Of a stretch of 64,000 bases of DNA, positions 1 to 8,712 are shown piece after piece. The notes beneath the pieces are model-generated. The model saw nothing but the letters and a program-made list of their open reading frames with translations, did no database searches and had not been told where the DNA came from. Numbering within the stretch: the stretch's first letter is position 1; each line of letters starts with the position of its first letter. The stretch lies in contig NZ_NPEA01000005.1 of the NCBI RefSeq assembly GCF_002812205.1, positions 124,001-188,000 of the forward strand, written 5' to 3'. This DNA is from Leptospira neocaledonica. Lineage in GTDB: Bacteria > Spirochaetota > Leptospiria > Leptospirales > Leptospiraceae. The position numbers and the translations under genes were made by a program.

Positions 1-117
1 CGGCCTAGACATGGTAGTGGCCAAATGTAAGTACATGCCAGGCTTAACAAATTCCCGTACGAGAGAGTCGGGATCAGAAAGAATCTTAGTAGTCTTATGT
101 TTCGATTCTTGTGGCAT
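1..117 (-). CDS. CoA-transferase subunit A, N-terminal fragment (runs off the left edge)
   Basis: An open frame begins at the ATG at 117 and reads leftward for 39 codons to the window edge without a stop. The visible residues include DSLVREFVKPGMYLHLATT, followed by SRP. This resembles the start of class I CoA-transferase alpha subunits (glutaconate or 3-oxoacid CoA-transferase type), where a V-x-x-G-M-x-L-H-L stretch forms the first strand of the nucleotide-binding core. The catalytic Glu lies in the beta subunit and cannot be seen here. It is transcribed away from the hotdog/SDR operon on its right, so the two share one spacer. The family call rests on a short stretch only. Confidence 0.5.
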   Translation of the reverse strand, partial: MPQESKHKTTKILSDPDSLVREFVKPGMYLHLATTMSRP

Positions 118-448
118 TCGTTTATTTTGTAAAAAAGCCCGGACAAAAAGCTTGTTCACCAAAGATTAAATTTTTGACGGAAAAAAGGCCGAATTCATAC
201 GAAATCCATATGAAAATACTGCCAAATCGTAAGCTTAAATCGAATGATATTTCGTAAAGAAAGACTAACATCGTTTAATGCGAGTGTTTACTAAGTAGGA
301 GGGATTAGGCCTCTCTTTTTTGCCAGACTCAAGTATAAAAAATTTCAGATCTTCCTAGCATTCTATCTGGTACGAGGGATCCGGGCTTTAAGATCGGATT
401 TCCAGGCTCCGATACTAAGATGGAACCCTTCGAGAAAGAGAAGCTGAA
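118..448. other. Divergent intergenic region
   Basis: This 331-base spacer lies between the leftward CoA-transferase and the rightward hotdog gene. It is AT-rich with no convincing gene. A sigma-70-like pair TTGACG (174-179) and ATACGA (197-202) with 17 bases between is visible on the plus strand, but it is weak and about 250 bases from the next start. A short GAGG/CCTC stem near 299-313 followed by TTTTTT could be a weak terminator. Nothing else stands out. Confidence 0.4.
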
Positions 449-889
449 ATGTCGGAAGCCCCAAAAGAGTCTTTTATCTTTAAGACAGAACTTATTGTTC
501 GCAGATCCGATACCAGGAGTGCCACTGTTGTAGGTGGACTTTTCGTTTCTCACCTAACATACGAAACTTTTATTCCTTTAGTGAACGAAGTATTCGATAC
601 ATTCTTAGAATCTTACTCTTGGTCTAAGGCAAACATTGCTGGGGCCAATATCATCATCCCCAAAATGGAAGTGGAATATAAGTCCGAAGCAAAAGCAGGG
701 GACGTTTTGGAATTTTCCGCCGGAGTTTTTAATTTAGGGAAGAAGTCCTGCGAATTGTATATCTCCGCTTCCCAAAAAGTTTCCAAAGAAGAAGTGGGAA
801 TTGCGAAAATTTCCCTAGTCTTTTACGATTATGTTTCTAAAAAAACCTTGGAGATCCCGTCCGCATTCCGGGAAAAATTCGAAGTATGA
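449..889 (+). CDS. Hotdog-fold thioesterase-like protein
   Basis: A 146-residue cytoplasmic protein with the length and pattern of a single hotdog domain (4HBT/FabZ-like superfamily). An N-terminal strand leads to a long helix (about residues 35-55), then a beta-rich half with the spaced pattern NIIIPKMEVEY...AGDVLEFSAGV typical of acyl-CoA thioesterases and ketosteroid-like hotdog proteins. No catalytic Asp can be assigned safely by eye. It overlaps the following hotdog fusion gene by 4 bases (ATGA), and that protein's first half resembles it, so the pair probably arose by duplication and may form a heterodimer. Substrate is unknown; context (SDR, CoA-transferase) suggests acyl-CoA chemistry. 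Confidence 0.7.
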   Translation: MSEAPKESFIFKTELIVRRSDTRSATVVGGLFVSHLTYETFIPLVNEVFDTFLESYSWSKANIAGANIIIPKMEVEYKSEAKAGDVLEFSAGVFNLGKKSCELYISASQKVSKEEVGIAKISLVFYDYVSKKTLEIPSAFREKFEV

Positions 890-1764
890 ATTCCAAGGTC
901 CAAACTTCTCAGGTAGAAGCCGAGTTTCCCTCGGAATATTATTTTTCGACGGAAATACCGATTCGTAAGATCGATCTAAGTTTGGATATACATGTTTCTT
1001 TTGCAAGTGTCCTCGACCTTGTGATGGAGGCTCATCTTCAATTTTTCCAATACCTAGGCTATTCAGTCACTGATATACATGGAAACAGTATCATATTTGC
1101 AAATGCTTCCATACAATACCAGGGCGAATTATTATATAAAGATAAAGTGATTATTGATGTTTCCTTGGATAATTTCGGGGAAAAATCTTTCGATCTCTAC
1201 TTCAGACTTTCTAAAAGAAATCGGGCGGAGAAGATATCCGTAGTAAAGATCAGAGTTTTATTCTTTGATTATAAACTTAGAAAAGTTGTCCCGGTTCCTT
1301 CCGAATTCAAAAAGAAATTCGATACCGGAAAGTATATTAAGATGCAAAGTCCCGAGATCGGAAAGGAGATCTCAAGTGCAGTGGGGCCGGATGGATTCGT
1401 ATTTGGATTTCGCAAACTGGAAGTTTGGAATCTTGCACATGTGTTCCTTCTTCATTTATACGAACTTTGTGAGACTTGGAAAGGTAAGGTAGAGCCGAGC
1501 CTTTTAGAACATATCAGATCTATTTCTTCCTTATTGCCTGTACGAATTGCAGGAGCCTGGGGAACTAGAATCCGTGCAGAAAAAGTAAAAAATATCTTAA
1601 GAGCGAAAGTACATTTAGAAGAGCTGAGATATCTTCTGATCTTAGTCGCTGATCTAGGAAAAGTAGATCCTTCCCAAGAGTTGGAAGACCTTCAGACAAT
1701 CAATTCTCATCTCAAAAAATATCTGAACAAAGTTAGAACCGGAGAAACTAGAAAGATCCGATGA
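886..1764 (+). CDS. Hotdog thioesterase-like domain fused to a four-helix-bundle (23S rRNA IVP/Avd-like) domain
   Basis: 292 residues in two parts. Residues about 20-145 form a hotdog domain like the gene before it. Residues about 173-282 match the four-helix-bundle family of the 23S rRNA intervening-sequence protein and Avd: FRKLEVWNLAH at 175-185 corresponds to the family's opening helix, SISSLLPVRIAGAWG at 212-226 to the usual R-x-x-x-S-I-P-x-N-I-A-E-G block, and AKVHLEELRYLLILVADLG at 240-258 to the usual A-x-G-S-x-x-E-L helix. The usual IAEG reads IAGA here. The start overlaps the upstream stop by 4 bases and the end overlaps the SDR by 4. No function is established for such a fusion; the helical part may mediate oligomerisation. 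Confidence 0.65.
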   Translation: MNSKVQTSQVEAEFPSEYYFSTEIPIRKIDLSLDIHVSFASVLDLVMEAHLQFFQYLGYSVTDIHGNSIIFANASIQYQGELLYKDKVIIDVSLDNFGEKSFDLYFRLSKRNRAEKISVVKIRVLFFDYKLRKVVPVPSEFKKKFDTGKYIKMQSPEIGKEISSAVGPDGFVFGFRKLEVWNLAHVFLLHLYELCETWKGKVEPSLLEHIRSISSLLPVRIAGAWGTRIRAEKVKNILRAKVHLEELRYLLILVADLGKVDPSQELEDLQTINSHLKKYLNKVRTGETRKIR

Positions 1765-2522
1765 AAGATAAGGTCGCATTAGTCACAGGCGGAAACGCTG
1801 GGATCGGAAAAGCAATCGTTTTGGAATTCGTTTCCAGAGGTGCAAAGGTTTTATTCTGCGGAAGAAGAGAAGAAGAAGGAAAAAAAACAGAAGAAGAAAT
1901 TTCCAAACTGGGTGGAAAGGTGAAATTTTTTCGATGTGACGTGTCCGATGATTCTCAAGTAAAAGAATTGGTACAAAAAGCGGAGTCCGAATTCGGAAGC
2001 CTAGATTATGCAGTGAATAACGCTGCTGTAGGCGGACTCGCGACCGATCTGCACCAATATCCTGAAAAAGTTTGGGATAAAGTAATTGCAGTGGATCTAA
2101 AAGGTACCTGGCTTTGTATGAAACACGAAATAGAACTCCTATTAAAAAAAGGAGGAGGTTCTATCGTAAACGTATCTTCTATCGCGGGACTCGTTGGCGC
2201 CGATTGGAAAGTGGCTCCTTATTCGGCGGCAAAACATGGAGTAGTTGGGCTCACAAAATCAGCAGCATTAGAATATGCGGAAAAAAAGATCAGAGTGAAC
2301 GCAGTTTGTCCCGGATTTATCAGAACAGAAATGTTAGAAGGCCTTTTTCATTCTTCTTCCGATCCAAAAGAAGCAGAGAGAAAAATTACCAGATTACATC
2401 CGGTCAATCGACTTTCTGAGCCGAGCGAAGTAGCTAAGGCGGTAGTTTGGTTATGTTCCGACGAAGCTTCTTTTATTACCGGCGTGGCGCTTCCGGTGGA
2501 TGGTGGCTATACTGCTAAATAA
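1761..2522 (+). CDS. SDR family oxidoreductase
   Basis: A 253-residue classical short-chain dehydrogenase. The Rossmann cofactor loop TGGNAGIG is at 9-16, NNAA at 86-89, the catalytic Ser at 140 and the YxxxK pair at Tyr154/Lys158. The C-terminal VNAVCPGFIRTEM and FITGVALPVDGG segments are typical of the glucose-dehydrogenase/FabG-like subgroup. Arg35-Arg36 after the second strand suggests NADP(H). The Asn of the catalytic tetrad appears as Asp112 (VDLKG), which many members tolerate. It is the last gene of a three-gene overlapping run with the two hotdog proteins, so a 3-hydroxyacyl or lipid-like substrate is plausible but not shown. Confidence 0.85.
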   Translation: MKDKVALVTGGNAGIGKAIVLEFVSRGAKVLFCGRREEEGKKTEEEISKLGGKVKFFRCDVSDDSQVKELVQKAESEFGSLDYAVNNAAVGGLATDLHQYPEKVWDKVIAVDLKGTWLCMKHEIELLLKKGGGSIVNVSSIAGLVGADWKVAPYSAAKHGVVGLTKSAALEYAEKKIRVNAVCPGFIRTEMLEGLFHSSSDPKEAERKITRLHPVNRLSEPSEVAKAVVWLCSDEASFITGVALPVDGGYTAK

Positions 2523-2618
2523 AAACGTAATATTTTTTCTTGTAGGAAAGTTTGGATGAGTCAAAATTGCGTAATTCCGTTTCGAAAATGGTAAGCGGTT
2601 TTTTCCGGTCAAAAAAAT

Positions 2619-3383
2619 ATGAAACTCCGGTATTATGCAATCACGGACAAGGGAAACTTTCGTTCACATAACGAGGATTCTTTTTTTGCAGTAGATAGTT
2701 TGGTATGCGGCCAAACTCACGGGGAATCTGAAACAGTCCGTACGTTAGACACCGAGGAATCTTCCGGATTATTCGCCTTAGCAGACGGTCTTGGCGGACA
2801 TGAGGCAGGGGAGATTGCAAGTAGAGTAGCATTAGAAAAACTTGCGTGGATGGAAAAAGCAATCCGTCCTATCGAAGAATTGCCCTCTTCCGGTTGGAAA
2901 AACCTGATCCGAAAAATTAATAACGAAGTAAATGCCTACGGAGAATCCATAGGGAAACCCAAGATGGGCACCACTTTAGTCGGTTGTCTTTTAGGAAAAA
3001 GAAAGTCCTGGATCTTTAATGTTGGAGATAGCCGCCTTTACCATTTTACAAAGAATGGGCTTAGTAAAGTAACGGTAGATCATAATATTGGAGAAGAATT
3101 AGGTTCCAGTTACGGCAGAAATCTTTTAACCAGTTGTATTGGCGGCGGAACTAAAAGTATAGAAGTGGATACCTTCGATTATTCCGGCAAATTATCACCT
3201 GGAGATTTTATACTAATTTGCACGGACGGTCTCACTGAAGTTTTAAACATAGACCAAATAGAAAAGATCCTAAGAGAACATGAAGACCTGAGAGAAACCT
3301 GCAGGATCCTTTCCGAAGAAGCTAATCTAAGACTAACCAGGGACAATCATACGATTGTAATCATCAGGATCGACGCAGTTTAA
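2619..3383 (+). CDS. PP2C-family Ser/Thr protein phosphatase
   Basis: A soluble 254-residue phosphatase with all main PP2C motifs in order: N-terminal TDKGNFRSHNEDSFF, the metal-binding ADGLGGHEAG, GTTLVG, VGDSRLY, the Asp in CTDGLTE, and the terminal RDNHTIVIIRI. It needs Mn/Mg and removes phosphate from Ser or Thr residues. There is no sensor or membrane domain. It ends tail-to-tail with a SiaB-type kinase, overlapping by 4 bases. In Pseudomonas SiaA (a PP2C) and SiaB oppose each other on SiaC, so the two proteins here may share a target, although no SiaC or SiaD is visible nearby. Confidence 0.9.
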   Translation: MKLRYYAITDKGNFRSHNEDSFFAVDSLVCGQTHGESETVRTLDTEESSGLFALADGLGGHEAGEIASRVALEKLAWMEKAIRPIEELPSSGWKNLIRKINNEVNAYGESIGKPKMGTTLVGCLLGKRKSWIFNVGDSRLYHFTKNGLSKVTVDHNIGEELGSSYGRNLLTSCIGGGTKSIEVDTFDYSGKLSPGDFILICTDGLTEVLNIDQIEKILREHEDLRETCRILSEEANLRLTRDNHTIVIIRIDAV

Positions 3384-3919
3384 AGCCCTGAAGAATAAGC
3401 TCCTTCTAGCAGAAATCGGGCGGTCAATCGGAAGAATAAATCCCCGTTGTCCGCCTCCTCTAATTGGTATACCAAGGGCATATCCGATTTTCTTGCGATT
3501 TCAAAAAATCCTAAACCTGCACCCTTACTTTTTTCAGGCCTGTCGGAACGGATCTGTTCGTTATACTTTTGTTTCAGTTCTTCTTGGGAGAGTTTTTTAA
3601 CTTCTTCTATTTTACCTTTTAAGTATGTAGCTTGCTCTTGAGTGATTGCATTTCCGCAATTGAGTTCCCAGTTATGAGCCTTTCTTCTTAAAACTAAAAT
3701 ACCAATCCCACTTTTTTCGTCTCTTTCGATGGAATAATGTGCAACGTTCTGCGCCATTTCCACGAACACAGTGAGGATCCGATTTTTCTTCTTTTCTTCT
3801 TCTAACTTTTCTTTTAGAAGATCATTTAAAGAAGAAATGGTAGTCTCTGAAAAAGGCCCTTTATAAAGAAGAGCCACTCCGGTCCTTTTAAGAACATTAT
3901 ATTGTTTTGATAATTGCAT
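3380..3919 (-). CDS. SiaB-type (DUF6272) protein kinase
   Basis: 179 residues resembling the SiaB/DUF6272 family: an N-terminal G-x-x-L-L-Y-K-G-P-F-S segment, an ATPase-like helix with VFVEMAQNVAHYS at about 50-62 (the E-x-x-Q-N position of GHKL kinases), and a glycine-containing KGAGLGFFEIAR box near 130-145. SiaB phosphorylates a Thr in the STAS-like protein SiaC to control a diguanylate cyclase in Pseudomonas. Here it converges with a PP2C gene and follows the fabF-like gene by 7 bases on the same strand. A partner SiaC is not encoded in this window. Confidence 0.7.
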   Translation of the reverse strand: MQLSKQYNVLKRTGVALLYKGPFSETTISSLNDLLKEKLEEEKKKNRILTVFVEMAQNVAHYSIERDEKSGIGILVLRRKAHNWELNCGNAITQEQATYLKGKIEEVKKLSQEELKQKYNEQIRSDRPEKSKGAGLGFFEIARKSDMPLVYQLEEADNGDLFFRLTARFLLEGAYSSGL

Positions 3920-3926
3920 ATACCCC

Positions 3927-5213
3927 TCAAAACTCCGGAGCCGCCAAACTTACGAATGAAGATTGGCTTCCGATCGCAAACGCCATGGAAATTGCATATC
4001 TGATTTTCGCTTTTCTCGCTCCTTCTGCAACATGATCATGATCGCATTCAGGATCCGGGTTTTCCAGATTGATGGTAGGACATAGAGTCTGGTTTTTTAA
4101 CATAAGAGAAGTTGCTGCAACATTGATAATTCCCGCTGCTCCGAATGTATGACCAAATATAGGTTTGATCGAACCTACAGGTGCCCAATGGAATTTGGGA
4201 CGACCCTCATATAAATGACCGATCGCACGACTCTCGGCCAAATCGTTATTATGCGTTGCAGTTCCATGTCCACAGAAATAATCGATATCTCCTAAACGGA
4301 GTCCGCTGATCTTCATTAAATGTCTAAGACCGGTAGTGGCTTTTTTTCCAGTTAAGTCCATTCTCATTGCATGATCTGCTTCATTATAACTATAAGTTCC
4401 TAAAACTTCCGAATAGATCTTAGCGCCTCTTTGAATTGCCCTGTCTAATCTTTCCATTACAAGAACGACCGCACCTTCTCCTAATAAAAATCCGTCTCTG
4501 TTCTTATCATATGGACGGATCCCTTTTTTGGGATTATCTTTTTCTAAAGACATGACCCGACTCATCGGATCGGAATACATCATCATCAAAGGTTGTAGAA
4601 GAGGAAATTCATGGCCACCGGCATACATCACTTCGGCTCTACCCTTACGGATAGCTTGGTAACATAAACTGATTGCGTGATGGCCGCCGACACAAGCAGC
4701 AGATACAGTGGTTACAAAACCTTGGATATTCGCGTTAATCGCAGTTAAGTTTGTCGGATTAGAAGCCATAGAAGTGAGAACGGAATACCGGTCAAACACG
4801 TTAGCGTCCTTTTCTTCTAGATATTTTCTCCAAGCAAAATCCCACCAAGCCATAGATGCTCTGGAAGAAGAATCTATAAAGCCGACTTTACTAGGATGCA
4901 GATCTCCTTTGGTGATACCTGCATCCTTATTGGCTTCTTCCATTGCCGCCATTAATGCGAGAGTTTCCGTATTATAATTTTTGGAATATTTATCGCTCAG
5001 ATCAGGTAGATGTTTTTTCCAATCGAAAGTATTCATCTCTCCGGCGACCTTGATCGGGAAGTCCTCTGTAGGAAAACGAGTGATAAAATCCAATTGGGAT
5101 CTTCCTTCCGAAAGATTTGTCCAAAAGTCCTGTACAGAAAAAGTGTTCGGAAGAATGACTCCGATGCCGGTGATGACTACCCGGGAGTTTTTTCCATTTT
5201 TAGATTTATCCAT
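3927..5213 (-). CDS. Beta-ketoacyl-[ACP] synthase family protein
   Basis: A 428-residue condensing enzyme of the KAS I/II family. The catalytic Cys174 lies in TVSAACVGGHHA, His316 in CGHGTATHNND, Lys350 in GSIKPIFGH and His355 just after. These form the Cys-His-His triad plus conserved Lys of decarboxylative Claisen condensation of malonyl-ACP. The usual C-terminal GFGGxN loop is replaced by AFAIGSQSSF, so this is a divergent paralogue and possibly not the housekeeping FabF. It stands alone, without acpP or fabG, and precedes the SiaB-type gene. No good ribosome site precedes the ATG at 5213. Confidence 0.85.
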   Translation of the reverse strand: MDKSKNGKNSRVVITGIGVILPNTFSVQDFWTNLSEGRSQLDFITRFPTEDFPIKVAGEMNTFDWKKHLPDLSDKYSKNYNTETLALMAAMEEANKDAGITKGDLHPSKVGFIDSSSRASMAWWDFAWRKYLEEKDANVFDRYSVLTSMASNPTNLTAINANIQGFVTTVSAACVGGHHAISLCYQAIRKGRAEVMYAGGHEFPLLQPLMMMYSDPMSRVMSLEKDNPKKGIRPYDKNRDGFLLGEGAVVLVMERLDRAIQRGAKIYSEVLGTYSYNEADHAMRMDLTGKKATTGLRHLMKISGLRLGDIDYFCGHGTATHNNDLAESRAIGHLYEGRPKFHWAPVGSIKPIFGHTFGAAGIINVAATSLMLKNQTLCPTINLENPDPECDHDHVAEGARKAKIRYAISMAFAIGSQSSFVSLAAPEF

Positions 5214-5470
5214 AGAATAGCGGGTTTAGAAATTACCTAGGTGGATTAGATTTGGAAATAAAAAAATCATTCCGAAACGTATAGGACGCAAAAAAGGGAG
5301 AAAATTCTCATAAAACCGTCAATACATTCACGATATTACGGAAATACGGCTAATAAGGTCCTAATCTGCCGGTTGTGAAGAATATTTTCGAAATTCGTAA
5401 AATAATGGAAAAAGGATTTTCGAACAAAGCCAGGTAACTAATTTGTTGGAAATTTATTTTGGGGTACCCA

Positions 5471-5899
5471 ATGAAACTGATTAGAGTTTTAATATTATTT
5501 CTTTCCGGAATTGTCCTTATGATTTCTTGTTCGAAATCTCCTGAAGACAAAATTATGGAATTAGCTCCTCGATTCCAGAAAGCTCTTTGTTCTAAAATGA
5601 TTGAATGTAGTAAGGACGATATTGCAAAGATACCGCCCCAGTATAGAGCTACTCTTCCTGCCTTTATGCAATCAGAGGAAGGATGTGTTACTTATTTTAA
5701 GGAAAACTTCGATAAGGCGAGAGAGCAAAGAAAATCCCAAAAACGAGAATTGACTGCAGAAACCGTCGCTTCTTTCGAAGCTTGTATAGCTGGATTGGAG
5801 ACTACTACTTGCGAACCTTTTAAAGCACGAGGCGGCCAGAAATTGGGAGTGCCAGGTTGCGAAAATCTGGAAAAGATTTCAAAACCGGAATCCCCGTAA
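5471..5899 (+). CDS. TIGR04454-like lipoprotein
   Basis: A small lipoprotein of 142 residues. From the ATG at 5471 it has a basic start, a hydrophobic stretch and the lipobox LMISC, so it is exported and lipid-anchored. Six further Cys residues in the mature part (KALCSKMIEC, EGCV, EACI, TTCE, GCEN) could form three disulfides, the pattern of the Leptospira TIGR04454 lipoproteins. The 5471 start is preferred over an upstream TTG at 5459 because GGGG sits 6 bases ahead and the signal peptide begins there. Function is unknown. The spacer to the osmC-like gene carries a small hairpin. Confidence 0.75.
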   Translation: MKLIRVLILFLSGIVLMISCSKSPEDKIMELAPRFQKALCSKMIECSKDDIAKIPPQYRATLPAFMQSEEGCVTYFKENFDKAREQRKSQKRELTAETVASFEACIAGLETTTCEPFKARGGQKLGVPGCENLEKISKPESP

Positions 5900-5941
5900 A
5901 ATTTTCTAGTTTTTATTCTTCGGCCGATTGTTGAATCAGTA

Positions 5942-5959
5942 TCGGGACAAAAGTCCCGA
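5942..5959 (+). promoter_or_regulatory. Hairpin ahead of the osmC-like gene
   Basis: Perfect 7-base stem TCGGGAC/GTCCCGA with an AAAA loop, ending 13 bases before the preferred ATG at 5973. There is no T tract, so it is not a normal terminator. It may affect ribosome access or mRNA stability. Confidence 0.35.
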
Positions 5960-5972
5960 GCAGGTCAGATAC

Positions 5973-6491
5973 ATGAACTCCGAAGAATTAAAAAAAATCC
6001 AAACTCCTTTAAAGGACAAATACCGCGAAGCTCCAGACTCCGCGGTTTATACATTAAAAGCAAAAGGTAAATTAGGCGAAGGGATCTCTTGTAAGGTAGA
6101 GACAGGTAGAGCATTGGCAGATGCGGGACTTCATCCTGCAACTGGAGGAAACGGAATGTTTGCTTGTTCCGGGGATCTTCTTTTAGAAGCATTAGTTGCA
6201 TGCGCAGGTGTTACGTTAGGTGCGGTTGCGGCTTCTATCGGAATAAATATCAAAGAAGGTTTTGTAAGAGCAGAAGGGGATTTGGATTTTAGAGGAACTT
6301 TAGGAGTTTCTAAAGAGACTCCAGTAGGGTTCAAAGATATCCGATTATTTTTTGATTTGAATTCGGATGCAGATGAGGAAAAAATCCAGACCTTGTTAAA
6401 ACTTACGGAAAGATATTGTGTAGTTTACCAAACGATTGTTTCCGGTACTAAGATCGATACAAAGATCGTAAACAGTTCAGTTCTTGGCTGA
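5973..6491 (+). CDS. OsmC/Ohr family protein
   Basis: 172 residues from the ATG at 5973; a longer in-frame TTG start at 5928 would lie across the hairpin. The family detoxifies organic peroxides by a two-Cys mechanism in the cytoplasm. The two expected Cys are present: Cys77 in EALVACAGVT at the start of the central helix and Cys149 in TERYCVVYQT. The segment HPATGGNGMFACSGDLLLEAL matches the usual G-G-x-x-x-x-x-P-x-E-x-L-L-A-L region only loosely, so it belongs to the broad OsmC group rather than to Ohr itself. It converges with the LPG-synthase-like gene, 4 bases apart. Confidence 0.8.
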   Translation: MNSEELKKIQTPLKDKYREAPDSAVYTLKAKGKLGEGISCKVETGRALADAGLHPATGGNGMFACSGDLLLEALVACAGVTLGAVAASIGINIKEGFVRAEGDLDFRGTLGVSKETPVGFKDIRLFFDLNSDADEEKIQTLLKLTERYCVVYQTIVSGTKIDTKIVNSSVLG

Positions 6492-6495
6492 TGTC

Positions 6496-7443
6496 TTATT
6501 TCGCTTTTTCTTTTTCAGTAAAAGACCAATACACATAAAGTATAGCTGTCAAGATCCCGAGTGCGACCATCTGCCCAAGATGAACGGTGGTTGCATATAC
6601 TAAACCTTCTGAACTTTCTCTTCCTAATAATACGAATCCGGATGTGATAGACGCATGATAAACTCCTGCTCCTGATGGGGCAGAAGGTACCATCACTCCT
6701 ACGGCTCCGCAGAACATGATAAATACGGTTTCTAAAGGACTTAAATGGATCCCTACTAAATATTGTAGAAGAGTGTAATGGATTGCGTATCCTAAAAGCC
6801 AGGTGGCGGCTGTTAAAATTCCGTAACTAGAAACATTACGAAAAGTTAAAAAACTTCCCAGTTCTGAGATTTGTGGGGCAAGTTTTTCCGAAAAGAATTC
6901 CTTCTTTCCAATTTTGGAAAATAAAAATTCTCCGAATGAGATGAGTTGCGCATGAAATAAACGAACGACTATAAGTGCAGAGAAGATCCCAAAAATTCCC
7001 AAGAGCGGAAATAGTATTTTGGTTTCAGATCCGCTAACTCCTAAAATAAAAAGAGCTCCGAGCCCTGCGCAAAATATAAAGGAGAAGTCCAAAACTTTTT
7101 CCAAGAATATCCCGCTGACCAAACTTCCATAACCGATGTTTTCTCCTTTTTTGCAGAGATAGAGCCGGAAAATATCTCCTCCTCTTGCCGGAAGGAACTG
7201 ATTGGCTCCCACTCCAATGTAAGCGGAAAGAAGTGCAGTTCTAAACGGAACTTTTTTACCGAGCAGTAAATACCATCTCCAGGAGAATAGATATAATCCC
7301 CAAAGAATAGCTAGGAAGAATGGAACTAAGAAAATAGGTTTCCATCTTTCTAAAATAGAAGTAAAACCGGAAAGGTCCAGGTTCCAAAATAGAAAGCCAA
7401 GAGATAAGACGCTGATCCCGAATCCGAGTAATAATTTTTTCAA
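6496..7443 (-). CDS. Lysylphosphatidylglycerol synthase TM-domain (UPF0104) family protein
   Basis: A 315-residue integral inner-membrane protein with about eight hydrophobic segments. It matches the flippase-like TM domain of MprF/UPF0104 proteins: an early long helix pair, the [14 protein letters not shown] motif near 75-88 (family form N-x-x-P-x-R-x-G-E), and the [14 protein letters not shown] block near 255-268. There is no aminoacyltransferase domain, so it is unlikely to make lysyl-PG by itself. Stand-alone members are thought to move lipids or lipid-linked molecules. It is the last gene of the minus-strand operon starting at 9895. Confidence 0.8.
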   Translation of the reverse strand: MKKLLLGFGISVLSLGFLFWNLDLSGFTSILERWKPIFLVPFFLAILWGLYLFSWRWYLLLGKKVPFRTALLSAYIGVGANQFLPARGGDIFRLYLCKKGENIGYGSLVSGIFLEKVLDFSFIFCAGLGALFILGVSGSETKILFPLLGIFGIFSALIVVRLFHAQLISFGEFLFSKIGKKEFFSEKLAPQISELGSFLTFRNVSSYGILTAATWLLGYAIHYTLLQYLVGIHLSPLETVFIMFCGAVGVMVPSAPSGAGVYHASITSGFVLLGRESSEGLVYATTVHLGQMVALGILTAILYVYWSFTEKEKAK

Positions 7444-7462
7444 AATAGATCCTCGTTACAGA

Positions 7463-7810
7463 TCAGCCCGGAGGCCATTTCATTTGTCTTCCGCCAAGTA
7501 TATGGAAATGAAGATGAAATACTGTTTGGCCGCCGAGTACGCCCATATTATTCACAATTCTGAACCCGTCTTTATTGAGTCCGAGAGATCTTGCGATCTC
7601 AGTAGCTCTGTATAAAATTTCTCCGAGAAGTGCCTTGTCCTCTGCTCCGGTTTTGTCTATATCTACTATATGTTTTTTAGGAATGACCAGGAAATGAGTC
7701 GGTGCCTGAGGGGAAATATCATGAAAAGCTAATAGATTCTCATCTTCGAAAATGATCTTGGATGGGATCTCTTTATTAATAATTTTACAAAATATGCATG
7801 AATCTGTCAT
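7463..7810 (-). CDS. HIT-family nucleotide-binding protein (HinT-like)
   Basis: 115 residues with the family's fold and length: [19 protein letters not shown] at the N-terminus and the histidine triad HLHFHILGG at the C-terminus, preceded by GGQTVF. Such proteins hydrolyse purine nucleoside phosphoramidates in the cytoplasm. The FCKI Cys may bind zinc with other residues. Its start overlaps the stop of the ROK gene by 4 bases, indicating translational coupling. Confidence 0.92.
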   Translation of the reverse strand: MTDSCIFCKIINKEIPSKIIFEDENLLAFHDISPQAPTHFLVIPKKHIVDIDKTGAEDKALLGEILYRATEIARSLGLNKDGFRIVNNMGVLGGQTVFHLHFHILGGRQMKWPPG

Positions 7811-8712
7811 GTTTTATTATCCAAACATAAACTTGCCGCTCCCAGTGCACCGGTGACCGATTTTCCAGGAAGGATCTTTACGTATTCTTTGAATATGGGA
7901 AATATGATTTCTCTCACCCTGTTTTCAAGTCGTTTTCCGAAAAAGGAATAGGACTTAGCTATCCCTCCGGATAATACGATATGCTCAGGATTGAGAAGAT
8001 GGATCAGATTACGAATGAGTTGCGCTAAACTTTCTATTCCTTCTTCCAGGATCTCGTTTGCTTCCTTATGATGTTTAGAAGCCAAATCGAAAAGAGTTTC
8101 TATATCCGAAAGTTTGGAGCCTGTCTTTTCTAAAAATCTGGAAGAGAATCCGCTCGCGCTGAAATAAGCTTCCGCGCAACCTCTTTGTCCGCAACCGCAA
8201 AGTGCTCCCCCCGGATGGATCGTGGTATGTCCCACTTCCATTGAATTTCCAAGATATCCATCGAATAATTTACCTTGGAAAACCCATCCTCCACCTAGTC
8301 CTGTTCCTAGGGTAAGGACGATCAGATTGGAAGAAGTTTTACCTTCTCCGAACCAATACTCTCCGAGGGCTGCGCAGTTCGCATCGTTATCGTAATAGAC
8401 GGGAACGTTAAACTTCTGCTTTAAGAAATCGACTAATGGAACATTTTTTAATAAGGGAAGATTTGCAGAAGAGATCAATATTCCATTTTCTTTATCTATC
8501 GGTCCGGGACTTCCAAGTCCGATACCATTTACCGGATCTTTGGAACCTGAGACAAGTTCAGAGATCTGTTCTTCTAAAGAAGATAAAAAAAGTTTAGAAT
8601 CCATTTCCGGTCCGGTCTTTCGATCGGATTGAGAAATGATTTCGCCGAAGCGATTTGTAAGACAGGCTTTGATACTTTGGGCGCCGATATCCACGCCTAT
8701 AATAGAACTCAT
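7807..8712 (-). CDS. ROK-family sugar kinase (glucokinase-like)
   Basis: 301 residues with the actin-like ATPase fold. The first phosphate loop [14 protein letters not shown] is at the N-terminus, the catalytic Asp sits in [12 protein letters not shown], the second phosphate loop is TLGTGLGGG, and the ROK zinc/substrate signature runs [19 protein letters not shown] then AEAYFS. This is consistent with phosphorylation of glucose or an N-acetyl sugar in the cytoplasm. No DNA-binding HTH is attached, so it is an enzyme and not a NagC-type repressor. It overlaps the genes on both sides by 4 bases; a link to the ABC transporter upstream is not obvious. Confidence 0.9.
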   Translation of the reverse strand: MSSIIGVDIGAQSIKACLTNRFGEIISQSDRKTGPEMDSKLFLSSLEEQISELVSGSKDPVNGIGLGSPGPIDKENGILISSANLPLLKNVPLVDFLKQKFNVPVYYDNDANCAALGEYWFGEGKTSSNLIVLTLGTGLGGGWVFQGKLFDGYLGNSMEVGHTTIHPGGALCGCGQRGCAEAYFSASGFSSRFLEKTGSKLSDIETLFDLASKHHKEANEILEEGIESLAQLIRNLIHLLNPEHIVLSGGIAKSYSFFGKRLENRVREIIFPIFKEYVKILPGKSVTGALGAASLCLDNKT

